Source: Propionibacteriaceae bacterium (GTDB taxonomy: Bacteria > Actinomycetota > Actinomycetes > Propionibacteriales > Propionibacteriaceae). From it: a DNA stretch of 64,000 bases. The position numbers and the translations under genes are program-made. The stretch is taken from NCBI GenBank assembly GCA_031261485.1, contig JAISJO010000091.1, positions 1-64,000 on the forward strand, in the 5' to 3' direction. The notes below the pieces were generated by a model. That model was not told the DNA's origin and made no database searches. It was given only the letters and a program-made list of their open reading frames with translations. Every line of letters begins with the position of its first letter. Position 1 is the stretch's first letter. This document shows, piece after piece, positions 47,058 through 57,964 of the stretch.

Positions 47058-47097
47058 GCGCCCGAGGGATGGGGGGACGAGGGGTGGGAGCAATCCC

Positions 47098-47137
47098 GCC
47101 CCTCACCACGACGTGGGTGCCAGTCGGCCCTCATCGA
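47098..47137. repeat. direct repeat R1, duplicated guaB1 3' end
   Basis: This 40-bp segment matches 47815-47854 in 36 positions, same orientation. On the minus strand it encodes DEGRLAPTSW and a stop, mirroring the real guaB1 end [11 protein letters not shown]1 and R2 flank a 677-bp segment with the SMI1-like gene. This is the layout expected after insertion at a gene 3' end. Confidence 0.8.
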
Positions 47138-47263
47138 GCGAGTTTCCGCTTACATAACCCTTCAGAGATGCCGTGGACAAGTATCTCGCCACAGTCTGAA
47201 CTAGCGATACCCCTCCTACTCCAGAGAACTAGCTGTCGCCATGCTGCTCATCGCGCAAGAACA

Positions 47264-47758
47264 CTAGAAAGACCATTTTGTCAGCGCAGATTCAATGAGG
47301 GAAGCCAGTGTGGCGAATTCACATCCCTCACCGAGGCTAGTATTGCCCGCATCGCCTAGGCAGTACTTGCCATTGACCCACCGCACAATGTCATCATCCT
47401 TGGTCGCTAGCCAGAGGGACTTTTCGCTGTCCCACCACTCATACAAAATGTCGTCATCACATTGATGGAAATCAAGACTGTTGAGACAAGGCACTCCGTT
47501 GGTGAGCCTATAGAAGCAAGTCAGCTCGTCTATCGCCTGTTCAGAGATGCCATGGAGTCTCGCTTTCCGCGCGAATGCAGTGATCTTTACTTCCGACGGC
47601 GGTTGCATTGTCACTTCGTAATCGTCAAACAGCGGTTGGAGCAGAGCACGGATTTTCTCTTGGTCCGCTGTACTCTTCATACGCTCGCCAGAAAGGCTTT
47701 CGTCCGTAGTGGTCGCATCTTTCTTTCCAAACAGCTTTCCCAATACGCTCATGTTCAT
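47264..47758 (-). CDS. SMI1/KNR4 (SUKH)-like protein, possible immunity protein
   Basis: The 164-residue protein starts at ATG 47758 (MNMSVLGKLFGKK) after GAAGGCAG. The 48-residue track extension would overlap guaB1 and is rejected. The C-terminal half has FYRLTNGVPCLNSL, WWDSEKSLWLATKDDDI and YCLGDAGNTSLGEGCEFATL, resembling SUKH/SMI1 folds. Such proteins often act as immunity factors against contact toxins, but no toxin is adjacent. It lies inside the guaB1 direct-repeat cassette and has lower GC than guaB1 by eye. The domain assignment is tentative. Confidence 0.6.
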   Translation of the reverse strand: MNMSVLGKLFGKKDATTTDESLSGERMKSTADQEKIRALLQPLFDDYEVTMQPPSEVKITAFARKARLHGISEQAIDELTCFYRLTNGVPCLNSLDFHQCDDDILYEWWDSEKSLWLATKDDDIVRWVNGKYCLGDAGNTSLGEGCEFATLASLIESALTKWSF

Positions 47759-47814
47759 ACCTGCCTTCTCGAGAAATCGACGGTTACGGTGTGGTGGAGT
47801 TGTGCAGTCTCGCT

Positions 47815-49364
<1,550 letters not shown>

Positions 49365-49465
49365 TCAGACTTGTGTACCAAGAACGTGCTCTTTCCCAAC
49401 CGATTCCCTTACGAAACTGATACACAAGTCGATGCAGCGGGTGGGAAAGCCCCCAGAACGCGCAA

Positions 49466-49489
49466 AGTGCCCCTCCGAAGAGGGGCACT
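49466..49489 (-). terminator. Rho-independent terminator of glpF-glpK
   Basis: AGTGCCCCTC and GAGGGGCACT form a 10-bp perfect stem. On the minus strand the loop reads TTCG, closed by C-G, the very stable UUCG tetraloop, and the stem is followed by TTTGC. It lies 18 bp after the glpK stop. Confidence 0.85.
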
Positions 49490-49506
49490 CGCACTTGAGT
49501 CAGGAA

Positions 49507-51024
49507 TTACTCCGTGGGGACGTCAGCATCGACCCAGTCGAAGGTCTTGGTGACGGCTTTCTTCCAGTTGCGGTACTGACGAGCGCTCTCGGCGGGATCG
49601 GAAGCGGGCACCCAACGCTTGTCTTCTGCCCAGTTGTCGATGACGTCCTGCTCGCCATTCCAGAAGCCCACCGCGATACCGGCTGCGTAGGCCGCACCCA
49701 GAGCAGTCGTCTCAGCGACGACGGGGAGGATGACGGGCACGCCGACCTGGTCGGCCTGGAACTGCATGAGGGTGTTGTTAGCGGTCATGCCGCCGTCAAC
49801 CTTGAGACCAGCGAGCTTGGCGCCGGAGTCGGCTTCCATAGCATCGAGGACTTCGCGGGTCTGGTAAGCCGTGGCTTCCAGTGCCGCACGCGCGATGTGG
49901 CCGCGATTGACGTACCTTGTCAGGCCGACAATTGCGCCGCGAGCATCGCCACGCCAATACGGAGCGAACAGGCCGGAGAACGCAGGCACGAAGTACGCAC
50001 CACCGTTGTCGTCGACCGATGCGGCAAGGGCCTCGACATCAGGAGATGTCTCGATGATCTTGAGGTTGTCGCGCAGCCACTGGATGAGCGAGCCGGTCAC
50101 CGCGATGGAGCCTTCGAGTGCGTACACCGCAGGCGCGTCGCCAATCTTGTAGCACAAGGTGGTGAGCAGACCGTTCTTGGAGAAGACGGGCTCGGTGCCG
50201 GTGTTCATGAGCATGAAGCAGCCGGTGCCGTACGTGTTCTTCGCCATGCCAATGTCGAAGCATGCCTGGCCGAATGTCGCGGCCTGCTGGTCGCCCAAGT
50301 CGCCCGCGATAGGCAGACCCTCGACGACTGGCTCCTTGGCCAAGCCATAGACCTCGGAGGAGCTCTTGATGGCGGGGAGCATGGACAGCGGGATTGTCAT
50401 GTCAGCAGCAATGGACGGATCCCATGCGAGCGTCTTGACATCCATGAGCATGGTGCGGGAAGCGTTGGTCACGTCGGTAACGTGCACGCCACCGTCGACG
50501 CCGCCGGTCAGGTTCCAGATGAGCCACGAGTCAACGGTGCCCATGAGGAGCTTGCCCTCTTCGGCAGCCGCGCGAGTGCCCTCGACGTTTTCGAGGATCC
50601 ACTTGACCTTGGGGCCGCAGAAGTACGTTGCCAGAGGCAGACCTACGCGCGAAGCGTACTTGTTCTGGTCGCCGCCGCCGAGCTCGTCGACGATGGCCTG
50701 GGTGCGGGTGTCCTGCCACACAATGGCGTTGTACACCGGCTTGCCAGTCGTCTTGTCCCACACAATGGTGGTTTCGCGCTGGTTGGTGATACCGATTGCT
50801 TCAATGTCATCTTTGGTGACGGAAGCGGCGTTGAGGGCCCCGGTGATGACCTGAACCGTGCGGGTCCAAATCTCAATGGGGTCATGCTCGACCCAGCCAG
50901 CCTTCGGGAAGATCTGCTCGTGCTCGAGTTGATGAGAGCCGACGATACGGCCCGAGTGGTTGAAGACGATGGCCCTGGAGCTCGTGGTGCCAGAGTCGAT
51001 AGCGAGAATGTATTTTTCAGTCAT
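49507..51024 (-). CDS. glpK: glycerol kinase
   Basis: GlpK phosphorylates glycerol to glycerol 3-phosphate. The FGGY-family phosphate loop [14 protein letters not shown] is at the N-terminus. [23 protein letters not shown] and [19 protein letters not shown] are the other signatures. ATG 51024 follows GAAGGAAA and gives 505 residues. The M-K-E-I extension in the track is unlikely. It follows glpF in one unit, with a hairpin between. Confidence 0.97.
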   Translation of the reverse strand: MTEKYILAIDSGTTSSRAIVFNHSGRIVGSHQLEHEQIFPKAGWVEHDPIEIWTRTVQVITGALNAASVTKDDIEAIGITNQRETTIVWDKTTGKPVYNAIVWQDTRTQAIVDELGGGDQNKYASRVGLPLATYFCGPKVKWILENVEGTRAAAEEGKLLMGTVDSWLIWNLTGGVDGGVHVTDVTNASRTMLMDVKTLAWDPSIAADMTIPLSMLPAIKSSSEVYGLAKEPVVEGLPIAGDLGDQQAATFGQACFDIGMAKNTYGTGCFMLMNTGTEPVFSKNGLLTTLCYKIGDAPAVYALEGSIAVTGSLIQWLRDNLKIIETSPDVEALAASVDDNGGAYFVPAFSGLFAPYWRGDARGAIVGLTRYVNRGHIARAALEATAYQTREVLDAMEADSGAKLAGLKVDGGMTANNTLMQFQADQVGVPVILPVVAETTALGAAYAAGIAVGFWNGEQDVIDNWAEDKRWVPASDPAESARQYRNWKKAVTKTFDWVDADVPTE

Positions 51025-51168
51025 GATTTCCTTCACATCTTTGGGAGTGGGTTGGTTTGCCCCGCTTGGGCTATGCGCTAGTCAGCGCACGCAAACCGAG
51101 GGCGGCAAGCGGAGTTGGGCCATGCCGACGGTTGAATAGAAAGTTGCGTACTTAGTTGTTGGGGAGCA

Positions 51169-51192
51169 CGGCCAGCCCCGATGGGCTGGCCG
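51169..51192 (-). promoter_or_regulatory. intercistronic hairpin between glpF and glpK
   Basis: CGGCCAGCCC and GGGCTGGCCG form a 10-bp stem with a 4-nt loop, 15 bp after the glpF stop. No T-run follows, so it may stabilise or attenuate the message instead of ending it. The rest of the 182-bp gap has no gene. Confidence 0.55.
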
Positions 51193-51206
51193 TACCCTTG
51201 AGTTCT

Positions 51207-51968
51207 TTAGGCGTACACGGACTTCGTGACGATGAAGACCAGAGCTGCGACGATAGCGCCGAGGATCGGGCCGACAACGGGAATCCAGGAGTAACCCCAG
51301 TTGTTGCCATCCTTGCCGGGGCAAGGCATAACGGCATGCCACAGACGAGGTCCGAGGTCACGAGCTGGGTTGATGGCGTATCCAGTGGGGCCACCGAGCG
51401 AAGCGCCGATGCCGACAATCAGGATGGCCACGCCGAGTGCGTTCAACCAACCGAGGTTGGAAGCGTTGCCCTGGTAACCGGAGATGAGGACCACGAAGAC
51501 GAGCACGAAGGTGCCAATTGCTTCTGTAACGAGGTTCCAACCAGTCGAACGAACTTCAGGACCTGTGGAGAACACGCCCAAGCGGACGCCATTATCCTGG
51601 TTCTCGTCGAACTGCTTCTTGTAAGCCAGCCACACCAAAGCAGCGCCGATGAAGGCGCCGATGAACTGTGCAACGATGTACCCAACGGCCTCGCCGTAGT
51701 AAGCGCCACCTGCACTAGCGGCCACTCCGCCGATGTCCTTCTGGGCGACCAGCATGCCGACTGTGACGGCCGGGTTCAGATGTCCGCCGGACTTCGCAGC
51801 GACCAAGACGCCAGAGAAAACCGCGATACCCCAGCCCCAGTTCACTGTAAGCCACCCGGCTCCCTTCGACTTGGACTTGTTGAGGCTTGCACCAGCATTC
51901 ACTCCGCAGCCCATGAGGATAAGGACGCACGTTCCCAGAGCCTCCAAGATGATATGTGTCCAATTCAT
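51207..51968 (-). CDS. glpF: glycerol uptake facilitator / aquaglyceroporin
   Basis: The 253-residue MIP-family channel has six hydrophobic segments and both pore boxes: GGHLNPAVTVG, and GYAINPARDLGPR with the selectivity-filter arginine. The aspartate after the second NPA (NPARD) is the glycerol-facilitator hallmark. ATG 51968 follows GAAAGAGAGA; the 18-residue track extension is rejected. It is the first gene before glpK and divergent from the SorC regulator. Confidence 0.95.
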   Translation of the reverse strand: MNWTHIILEALGTCVLILMGCGVNAGASLNKSKSKGAGWLTVNWGWGIAVFSGVLVAAKSGGHLNPAVTVGMLVAQKDIGGVAASAGGAYYGEAVGYIVAQFIGAFIGAALVWLAYKKQFDENQDNGVRLGVFSTGPEVRSTGWNLVTEAIGTFVLVFVVLISGYQGNASNLGWLNALGVAILIVGIGASLGGPTGYAINPARDLGPRLWHAVMPCPGKDGNNWGYSWIPVVGPILGAIVAALVFIVTKSVYA

Positions 51969-52084
51969 TGAATGTCTCTCTTTCTGGCATCCACACCGAT
52001 GCCTTTTGTCGATAGGGTCCATCTTGCCGAATCCTGAACATTCTTGCTACCGTTTGGGAGAACGTGCAAGCAAGGAGGCGAAGA

Positions 52085-53041
52085 GTGCACGACCGATACG
52101 ACGAGATGTACGAGGCGTGTGTGCGCTATTACGTACAGAGCGAAACAATGGAATCCATTGCGAGGCATTTGAAGCTGTCACGGTCTTCGGTGTCGCGGGT
52201 GCTGGCAGAGGCAAAGAAGTCTGGAATGGTGCGGATTTCCCTGGTCACTCCGAAGGGTTCCCAATCTCCGGTTGCGCGGAAGTTGGCGAATGTCTTCGGC
52301 ATCAGGGTTCATATCTCCACTGTGGGGGATTCTGCGCCCATTACCACCCGATTTGAGAGAGTGTCACGCCTTGCCGCGACCCTATTGACTGACTCGGTCA
52401 AGGACGGTGATCTGATTGGCGCTGCCTGGGGCGTGACATTGTCTAATGTCGTTCCATATTTGGAACCCAAGCCACTCCACGATGCCACCATTGTCCAGAT
52501 GAACGGAGGGACGAATGCGCTGGACACGTCGGCGAGTCACATGACCTCGATTTTGCAGGCCCTATCTCGCAACTTCGATGCGGCAGTTGTGCAATTCCCT
52601 GTGCCGGCGTTCTTCGATTACTCCGAAACAAAACAAGCAATGTGGCGTGAGCGCTCAGTGAAATCTGTCTTGGAACTTCACGACAAGTTGGATGTGTCGA
52701 TCTTTGGGATTGGTTCGATATACGGCAAAGTCCCTAGTCATGTGTATTCCGCAGGGTACTTGGACCAGGCGGAGATGATGGCGCTCAAGGAACAAGGAGT
52801 TGTGGGAGACGTGTGTACTGTCCTCTTGCGCGAGGATGGGACGTACGAGGATTTGGAAATCAACCAGAGGGCTAGTGGGTTGACACCCGCCGAGTCGAAA
52901 CGTATTCCCATACGTATTGGCGTGGTGGCCGACCCTGCGCGTGCATCGGCACTCTTGGGTGCGTTGCGAGCCGGGTCCATCACAGACTTGGTGTGCGATG
53001 ACACGACGGCTCGGGCCGTTATCGAGTTGATAGATAGGTAA
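52085..53041 (+). CDS. SorC/DeoR-type sugar-binding transcriptional regulator
   Basis: The 318-residue regulator has an N-terminal helix-turn-helix (YYVQSETMESIARHLKLSRSSVSRVLAEAKKSG) and a C-terminal sugar-phosphate-binding domain of the SorC type (GAAWGVTLSNVVPYL, VGDVCTVLLREDGTYED). GTG 52085 follows AAGGAGG by 6 nt and is preferred to the track start at 52064. It is divergent from glpF-glpK across 116 bp, so it likely controls that operon, with glycerol 3-phosphate or dihydroxyacetone phosphate as a possible effector. Confidence 0.9.
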   Translation: MHDRYDEMYEACVRYYVQSETMESIARHLKLSRSSVSRVLAEAKKSGMVRISLVTPKGSQSPVARKLANVFGIRVHISTVGDSAPITTRFERVSRLAATLLTDSVKDGDLIGAAWGVTLSNVVPYLEPKPLHDATIVQMNGGTNALDTSASHMTSILQALSRNFDAAVVQFPVPAFFDYSETKQAMWRERSVKSVLELHDKLDVSIFGIGSIYGKVPSHVYSAGYLDQAEMMALKEQGVVGDVCTVLLREDGTYEDLEINQRASGLTPAESKRIPIRIGVVADPARASALLGALRAGSITDLVCDDTTARAVIELIDR

Positions 53042-53064
53042 GGACGCTGGGCTGTTTGGGCTAA

Positions 53065-53706
53065 CTACTCGGCGAGGCCATAGAGGCGGTCGCCTGCATC
53101 GCCGAGGCCGGGGACGATGTACCCGTGTTCGTTGAGGTGGTCGTCCAGGGCGGCGAGTACCAAGGTGAAGGGCACGTCGAGGTCTTTGGTGAGGTCCTTG
53201 ATGTGCTCGATACCTTCGGGGGCGCCAATGAGGCACACAGCCGTGATGTCAGTGGCGCCACGGTCGCGCAGGAATTGCACCGCGCCACCCAGGGAACCGC
53301 CGGTGGCGAGCATGGGGTCGAGGACGTAGCATTGGCGGCCGGAGAGGTCCTTGGGGAGGCGCTCGGCGTACGTGAAAGGTTTGAGAGTTGTCTCGTCACG
53401 CACCATGCCGACAAACCCGACTTCAGCAGATGGCATGAGTCGTGTCATGCCTTCGAGCATGCCCAAACCGGCGCGCAAAATGGGTACGACAAGGGGTTTC
53501 GGTTGCGTCAGACGGACACCTATCGTTTCAGCCACTGGCGTCGAAATGGGGCAGGGTTCCACGCGCACATCGCGCGTTGCTTCATACGCAAGAAGTGTTA
53601 CCAATTCCTCAACCAACTGGCGAAAGAGCGGGGAAGGTGTGTCGAGAGAACGGAGGAGGGAGATTTTATGTGCCACGAGGGGGTGATCAATTACGCGAAG
53701 TTCCAC
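53065..53706 (-). CDS. upp: uracil phosphoribosyltransferase
   Basis: Upp salvages uracil to UMP using PRPP. The real protein starts at GTG 53706 ([19 protein letters not shown]), 213 residues, the usual length. The track's 352-residue ORF has ~139 spurious upstream residues that are antisense to the next gene. The PRPP site [16 protein letters not shown] and the uracil-binding C-terminus [15 protein letters not shown] are present. It is convergent with the SorC gene and divergent from the next gene. Confidence 0.96.
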   Translation of the reverse strand: MELRVIDHPLVAHKISLLRSLDTPSPLFRQLVEELVTLLAYEATRDVRVEPCPISTPVAETIGVRLTQPKPLVVPILRAGLGMLEGMTRLMPSAEVGFVGMVRDETTLKPFTYAERLPKDLSGRQCYVLDPMLATGGSLGGAVQFLRDRGATDITAVCLIGAPEGIEHIKDLTKDLDVPFTLVLAALDDHLNEHGYIVPGLGDAGDRLYGLAE

Positions 53707-53863
53707 GCCACAAGCCTTGCACAACCAGGCGGCTGAGGCGAACCTGTGAGGCATCGTTGGCAGAAGTCTTGAGTGCGGTTGTGACCAAATCGTTACCAAA
53801 CGCACTTGCCCCAAGCGGGTTCGTGGGGGAGGATGGATGGGCACGCGACAACTTGGAGGCGAC

Positions 53864-54538
53864 ATGGCATGGGAGTCTGAAGAAGGCACGGTCGGCGATG
53901 CCCTCGAAGAGTTGGATGCCCCGCCGCAGACCGGCTTGGACGAGCTCGACGATGATGACGTGGACGAGTTGATCGACGACGACGTGGACGACCTGGGCGA
54001 CGACGACCTGGACGCGGAGGACGACTTGGAAGACGCGGAGGAAGAGGAAATCGACTTCTGCGTGGGGTTGTACCGCGAGGACGGCGAGCCAACAGGTGTG
54101 GCTTTGGACCCGGAACTGGCCAATGATTTCGAGGAATTGATCGCGCAGTTGCAGCGGGTGCCAGGGGATGCTGGGGCTATTGGCCTTGTTTCATTGGACT
54201 CCGAAGTACTTGTTGCCGCGCGGGTACGCGGGCCGCGGCATGTGCAAGTGTTCGTGTCGGATGCGTACCACTATGACACATGGCCGCTGGTACGCGATGC
54301 CATCGACTTCCTCGGTTTGGAACCAGGCGTGGACGATGCGCCCGAGGACGGTGCTATCGGCGACCTCAACATTTTCGCGGACCAGGGCTTGTCAGAGATG
54401 GCGCTAGAAGCAATGTGTATGGATGAGGAAGAGGTAACGAGCGAAGAACTAGCCACTCGTATTGCCAAAGCCATCCGCTTCGAAACCCCGTTCCGCAAAG
54501 CAGTCGAGGATTACTGGGACGTGGAAGACGTCGACTGA
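53864..54538 (+). CDS. tRNA adenosine deaminase-associated protein
   Basis: The 224-residue protein has an extremely acidic N-terminal ~60 residues ([17 protein letters not shown]) and a folded C-terminal part with [21 protein letters not shown] and [19 protein letters not shown]. This matches the TIGR03941-type family usually encoded next to tadA. ATG 53864 follows GGAGG. Here tadA is not adjacent: tRNA-Pro follows instead. The biochemical role of the family is unknown. Confidence 0.85.
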   Translation: MAWESEEGTVGDALEELDAPPQTGLDELDDDDVDELIDDDVDDLGDDDLDAEDDLEDAEEEEIDFCVGLYREDGEPTGVALDPELANDFEELIAQLQRVPGDAGAIGLVSLDSEVLVAARVRGPRHVQVFVSDAYHYDTWPLVRDAIDFLGLEPGVDDAPEDGAIGDLNIFADQGLSEMALEAMCMDEEEVTSEELATRIAKAIRFETPFRKAVEDYWDVEDVD

Positions 54539-54694
54539 GCGGTCGACTGGGGCCTGAGGTAGGGCCATCGGATTGGGCGAGGATTCGCATCGTGGGATAG
54601 ACTGATCTGCGGTTTGAGTGGCTCTGCGAGCAAACCCGATTCGCAGAATGGCCCTCATATCGGGGGTGCCTCACGACACTCCCTCCTCACACCT

Positions 54695-54815
<121 letters not shown>

Positions 54816-54914
54816 AATAGGGCGCAAGCCCGAGTACCCCGACGCAGACTGAGAGTGGTGCGAGTTTATTCGCACTGCCGAAGCCAAGGAAGGGGTCGTA
54901 GGGCAAAGCCCGAA

Positions 54915-54960
54915 CACCCCGACAACGAGAATCAACGAACTCGCTCGATTGATTCGAGGC
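54915..54960. repeat. att-like direct repeat copy B (partial)
   Basis: The core CACCCCGACAACGAGAATCA and the following CTCGATTGATTCGAGGC recur here, about 150 bp after copy A. It lacks the T-arm. The preceding AGGGCAAAGCCC element is also found after copy C. A third partial copy suggests more than one recombination event. Confidence 0.75.
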
Positions 54961-54961
54961 C

Positions 54962-55063
54962 GGAACTAATGATGACTTCTTCGAAGATCTCCAGAAGATA
55001 GTGATCCAAGAGGGAGTCTACGTTCCGGTAGAAGGTGATCAGGCTCTTGTGCTGCTGACCTAA
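54962..55063 (+). pseudogene. C-terminal fragment of an unknown gene at the repeat junction
   Basis: Directly after copy B the plus strand has a 33-codon frame (GTNDDFFEDLQKIVIQEGVY ... ALVLLT) ending at TAA 55061. It has no start and looks like a protein end cut by recombination at the repeat. Family not recognised. It could also be chance. Confidence 0.4.
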
Positions 55064-55089
55064 CATGAGTTGGGGCACAATTCTCAGGA

Positions 55090-55125
55090 TTGATACGACA
55101 CAGTGCTAGGATAGATTCAACCTAG
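55090..55125 (+). promoter_or_regulatory. promoter and operator of Phd-Doc operon
   Basis: TTGATA (55090-55095) and TAGATT (55112-55117) are spaced 16 bp. CTAGG...CCTAG (55106-55110 and 55121-55125) is an inverted repeat over the -10, a suitable site for antitoxin autorepression. Confidence 0.6.
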
Positions 55126-55141
55126 ATAACGGAGGCAACCG

Positions 55142-55381
55142 ATGCTAGTTGATACCCAAAATCTGGTCTCACTTACTGAGGCGAATCAGAACTTTTCGCG
55201 CGTCGCGCGGCTTGTGGATGAACGCGGATCAGTTGTCATCTTACGCAACAATGTTCCGCGCTACGTTGTGCTGGATTACCGTCAGGTTGAAGCAGAACAA
55301 ACCACAGACGATGAAGTGGCTACTGCCGGACGCCACTGGATCGCCAAGCACCTAGCAGCCTTTGAAGAACTGGCACAGTGA
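55142..55381 (+). CDS. Phd/YefM-family antitoxin
   Basis: The 79-residue protein's N-terminal part (SLTEANQNFSRVARLVDERGSVVILRNNVPRYVVLD) is the Phd/YefM DNA-binding fold. The C-terminal helix region binds the toxin. Its stop overlaps the toxin start (GTGA). It follows GGAGG. The pair lies between the tRNA-Pro repeats. Confidence 0.9.
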   Translation: MLVDTQNLVSLTEANQNFSRVARLVDERGSVVILRNNVPRYVVLDYRQVEAEQTTDDEVATAGRHWIAKHLAAFEELAQ

Positions 55382-55758
55382 AACACTTGAACAAGCGCCA
55401 AGTGTTGCTGCTACATGCGCAACTGTTGGCAGAGACAGGTGGCGCAGATGGCGTTCGAGATGAGGGGCTCTTGGAGTCTGCGCTTGATTCTCCGTACTCA
55501 GGTTTCGGTGGTCAGGAGTTCTACCCAAGTATCGAGTCGAAAGCAGCACGCTTAGCATTTGGATTAGTGAAGAACCATCCGTTCGTTGACGGCAACAAAC
55601 GAATCGGCCTTCTGGCGATGCTCGTCCTGCTCGACATCAATGGCGTTAGCATCGAAGTCGAAAACGCTGAACTCGTGGCACTAGGTCTGAGGCTAGCCAA
55701 AGGTGCAACGGATGCTGAAGCAGTGGAACAGTGGATCATCGACCACACGATTGGCTAG
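55378..55758 (+). CDS. doc: Doc-family toxin (Fic fold)
   Basis: The 126-residue protein contains HPFVDGNKRIG, the Fic/Doc active-site motif. Doc toxins of this size phosphorylate elongation factor Tu and block translation. The motif is intact, so the toxin is probably active unless antagonised by the Phd-type partner. It starts with GTG, overlapping the antitoxin stop. Confidence 0.9.
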   Translation: MKHLNKRQVLLLHAQLLAETGGADGVRDEGLLESALDSPYSGFGGQEFYPSIESKAARLAFGLVKNHPFVDGNKRIGLLAMLVLLDINGVSIEVENAELVALGLRLAKGATDAEAVEQWIIDHTIG

Positions 55759-55805
55759 AACCCTCCTGGGTTCACAAGAAGTACTCGAAACCCCCGTTGC
55801 CTGAT

Positions 55806-56537
55806 TCAGGACCATCCCCCTTGTAATGCGCACTCATCACACAGGGTCTTGTACCAGCTCCGTCGGCTCTTCATCGAACCGGTTTGCCCGCACAACTCGC
55901 AAGTAGTTGCCGATGCTTCTTCAGCAGTACGGATCAGTTCGGTGAATCTGGGCTGAAGAGCCTCGTGCCGCGTTACCCAAGAATCATAAGCAGCATCCAT
56001 TAACGCCATGTGCTCCGGTGTCTCATCATGCATTTCAAACAAGACGATCCACTCGTCGAGTGCCGCTCTATCCTCCTGATTCGGACGAGGATGCTCTACC
56101 TTCCAGTGCTCGCAACACTGGGGATCGGCCACCGATGGCAGTTCAGCGTAGTAACGCAACGTCCCGAATTTCTCCTTCACTTGGTGAACCACGTAATCCG
56201 GTGCCAAGGCTGCGAGGTCAGCATCTAGCTTGGTTATCAGCGGGTACCACCCAGCATCACAACTGAGCCACCTACCCCAGCTGTCTGGAATGCGCAGCAA
56301 TATCGCTGTGATCGACTCCCCATACTCGCCGGCATCCTCAGGAACATGCAGCGAGTCAAGAATTCGAGCAGTGTCGATCTTCACCTGCTTGAGTTGGTTG
56401 AGTCCTGCCTCAAGTGACGTTTCAGTCAATGTGCCCTCAACAATCTCATCGGCTATGGCACGAATGCCGGAACAGACGACATCCCACCTTGCCTGTTCTG
56501 TCTCCGACAGCACCGGAATATGCTTATCATCCGTCAT
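55806..56537 (-). CDS. hypothetical protein with C-terminal zinc-ribbon-like cysteines
   Basis: This 243-residue protein starts at ATG 56537 (AAGGGAGA upstream). The middle has CDAGWYPLITKLDADLAALA and VVHQVKEKFGTLRYYAEL, a pattern I associate with uncharacterised accessory proteins in islands and phages. The C-terminus has CELCG ... CDEC, a likely zinc ribbon. It is convergent with doc and lies inside the tRNA-Pro repeat region. Function unknown. Confidence 0.7.
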   Translation of the reverse strand: MTDDKHIPVLSETEQARWDVVCSGIRAIADEIVEGTLTETSLEAGLNQLKQVKIDTARILDSLHVPEDAGEYGESITAILLRIPDSWGRWLSCDAGWYPLITKLDADLAALAPDYVVHQVKEKFGTLRYYAELPSVADPQCCEHWKVEHPRPNQEDRAALDEWIVLFEMHDETPEHMALMDAAYDSWVTRHEALQPRFTELIRTAEEASATTCELCGQTGSMKSRRSWYKTLCDECALQGGWS

Positions 56538-56744
56538 GATGTCTCCCTTCATCTGAAGTCCATGTTGTCATGCCGGTACGACATTTTTGAGGTCACCGGA
56601 TTGCCACCAAAATCACTCCCAGCTAACCCCAAGTAACCGGCCATAATCAGAACTGGTCGAGCACCTGATTTCCCTAGTCAACCCGGGAATCCTCCACCAA
56701 CAAGAGGGTTCTGGAGACAACCAGAGAGCAGCCCGATCCGCGAT

Positions 56745-56822
56745 GAGGTCGCAGGTTCAAGTCCTGTCGCCCCGACAACGAGAATCAACGAGCTCGCTCG
56801 ATTGATTCGAGGCGGAAGGGGT
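56745..56822. repeat. att-like direct repeat copy C (tRNA 3' half only)
   Basis: This carries the T-arm, acceptor 3' strand and 47-bp flank of tRNA-Pro without the 5' half. It differs from copy A at three bases. The following GGAGGGCAAAGCCCAAATATCCCGAC resembles the end of copy A/B flanks. The 449-bp gap 56554-57002 holds only this repeat and the AbiEi promoter zone. Confidence 0.85.
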
Positions 56823-56970
56823 CGGAGGGCAAAGCCCAAATATCCCGACAAAATGCAAGCCACCCGAACATATTGGGCTCCGCTCGCAAGCCACCAATGC
56901 ACACGGCCACACAGCGGCGCAATGGACATACGTCTTTGGTGGTGCCCCCAGTGTACTCCCGGTGTATAGT

Positions 56971-56991
56971 TTGTATCAGTTCTAGTTACAA
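56971..56991 (+). promoter_or_regulatory. candidate AbiEi operator
   Basis: TTGTA-N11-TACAA just upstream of the AAGGAGG of the AbiEi gene, with a TATAGT -10-like box at 56965-56970. AbiEi proteins are known to repress their own promoter through inverted repeats. Confidence 0.5.
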
Positions 56992-57002
56992 GGAGGCATT
57001 GA

Positions 57003-57800
57003 GTGACACGTTCGATTAGTCCGTCTATGGCTCCTGTGCTGGAGCGGCTGGAGCTTGACCGACCGGAGGTGGTGACAACCGCTTCCCTGGCGGCCCTGCT
57101 TGATGAGGCGCACCTGGCGACGCCGACTCGGGTGGTGGCTTCGCGGTTGCGGGAGTCTGGGTGGCTGTTGGCGACGAGCCAGCGGGGGGTGTGGGAATTC
57201 GTTCCTGCAGAGGTTGCGGGGCCGTACTCGCGGCATGACCCGGTGATGCCGTTGAAGGCATTTCTCGTTGCGCACCCCTCTGACAGCGCAGCACTGACGT
57301 TCCAGGCCGCAGCTTGGGCACACGGTTTGGCCGACCGAGTGCCTGCGCGGCTGGAGGTGGCCGTCCCGAGTGGTTTGGTGTCTCGTCGCCTGCCGAATGC
57401 GCTGGCACCATCCGTGTTCGTGCCTGCACTACCCACTGTTGGGTTGCGTGGCGTGCCGACGCTCAGGGTCGAGTCAATTCTCGCCCACATGGCTGCCAAG
57501 CCCAACCACGTGCGTTCGTGGACGAGCGCCGCCGAGTGGCTGCCGGATGTTGCTGCGGCGGCGACTTGGGACAACCTCTTTCCAGAGCTTCAGAGTCGTC
57601 CCCAGTCTGTGGCCGCGCGGGCCGGGCATCTGCTACAAGGTTGGCGTCCTGACCTAGCCGACCAGATCGAGTCGTCGTTCCCGGTATCGAGTCGGACCTG
57701 GTTTGGGCCGCGTGGCAAGATGCTCCGTCATGATGCCCGCTGGCAGGTCGCGGACACGTTGCTGCCGTTCGACCCGCGCCAGATGGGAGCCGTCTCATGA
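57003..57800 (+). CDS. AbiEi-family antitoxin / regulator
   Basis: This 265-residue protein has an N-terminal winged-helix part (VVTTASLAALLDEAHLATPTRVVASRLRESGWL) and a C-terminal antitoxin domain (VPALPTVGLRGVPTLRVESILAHM...W). It matches the AbiEi type IV antitoxins of Actinomycetota. GTG 57003 follows AAGGAGG. Its stop overlaps the next start (ATGA), as in intact AbiE pairs. The toxin partner is truncated, so the antitoxin is probably an orphan. Confidence 0.85.
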   Translation: MTRSISPSMAPVLERLELDRPEVVTTASLAALLDEAHLATPTRVVASRLRESGWLLATSQRGVWEFVPAEVAGPYSRHDPVMPLKAFLVAHPSDSAALTFQAAAWAHGLADRVPARLEVAVPSGLVSRRLPNALAPSVFVPALPTVGLRGVPTLRVESILAHMAAKPNHVRSWTSAAEWLPDVAAAATWDNLFPELQSRPQSVAARAGHLLQGWRPDLADQIESSFPVSSRTWFGPRGKMLRHDARWQVADTLLPFDPRQMGAVS

Positions 57801-57964
57801 GTGAGATCAGGATCAATCCAGGACATCTCGCCCGTCACACTCCTCCAGGTGCTGGGGCGCAAGGACGGGATGCTGCCATCGTGGATATCGCCCAAGACCT
57901 GCTGCTGCGATACCTGCTCGCGGAACTGCCTGGAGGGCGCATGAACGGCATCGGTCTCTACTAG
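57797..57964 (+). pseudogene. truncated AbiEii toxin (N-terminal 55 residues)
   Basis: The frame starting ATG 57797 encodes 55 residues (IRINPGHLARHTPPGAGAQG ... AIVDIAQDLLLRYL) and stops at 57962. This is the start of AbiEii/AbiGii nucleotidyltransferase toxins, which are normally ~300 residues with a KGGTALRK-type catalytic site. The catalytic part is absent, so the toxin is dead. It is too short for the ORF track. The next 204 bp show no gene. Confidence 0.8.

Noticed and set aside
53707-54123. N-terminal 139 residues of the 352-aa upp ORF
   Set aside because: They are antisense to the acidic TadA-associated protein. The true upp start is GTG 53706, where homology to Upp begins.
56678-57574. 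298-aa minus-strand ORF ending ...VVGATGLEPATSSR
   Set aside because: GATGLEPATS is the well-known antisense translation of a tRNA T-arm. Here it comes from the att-like copy C. The rest is antisense to the AbiEi gene.
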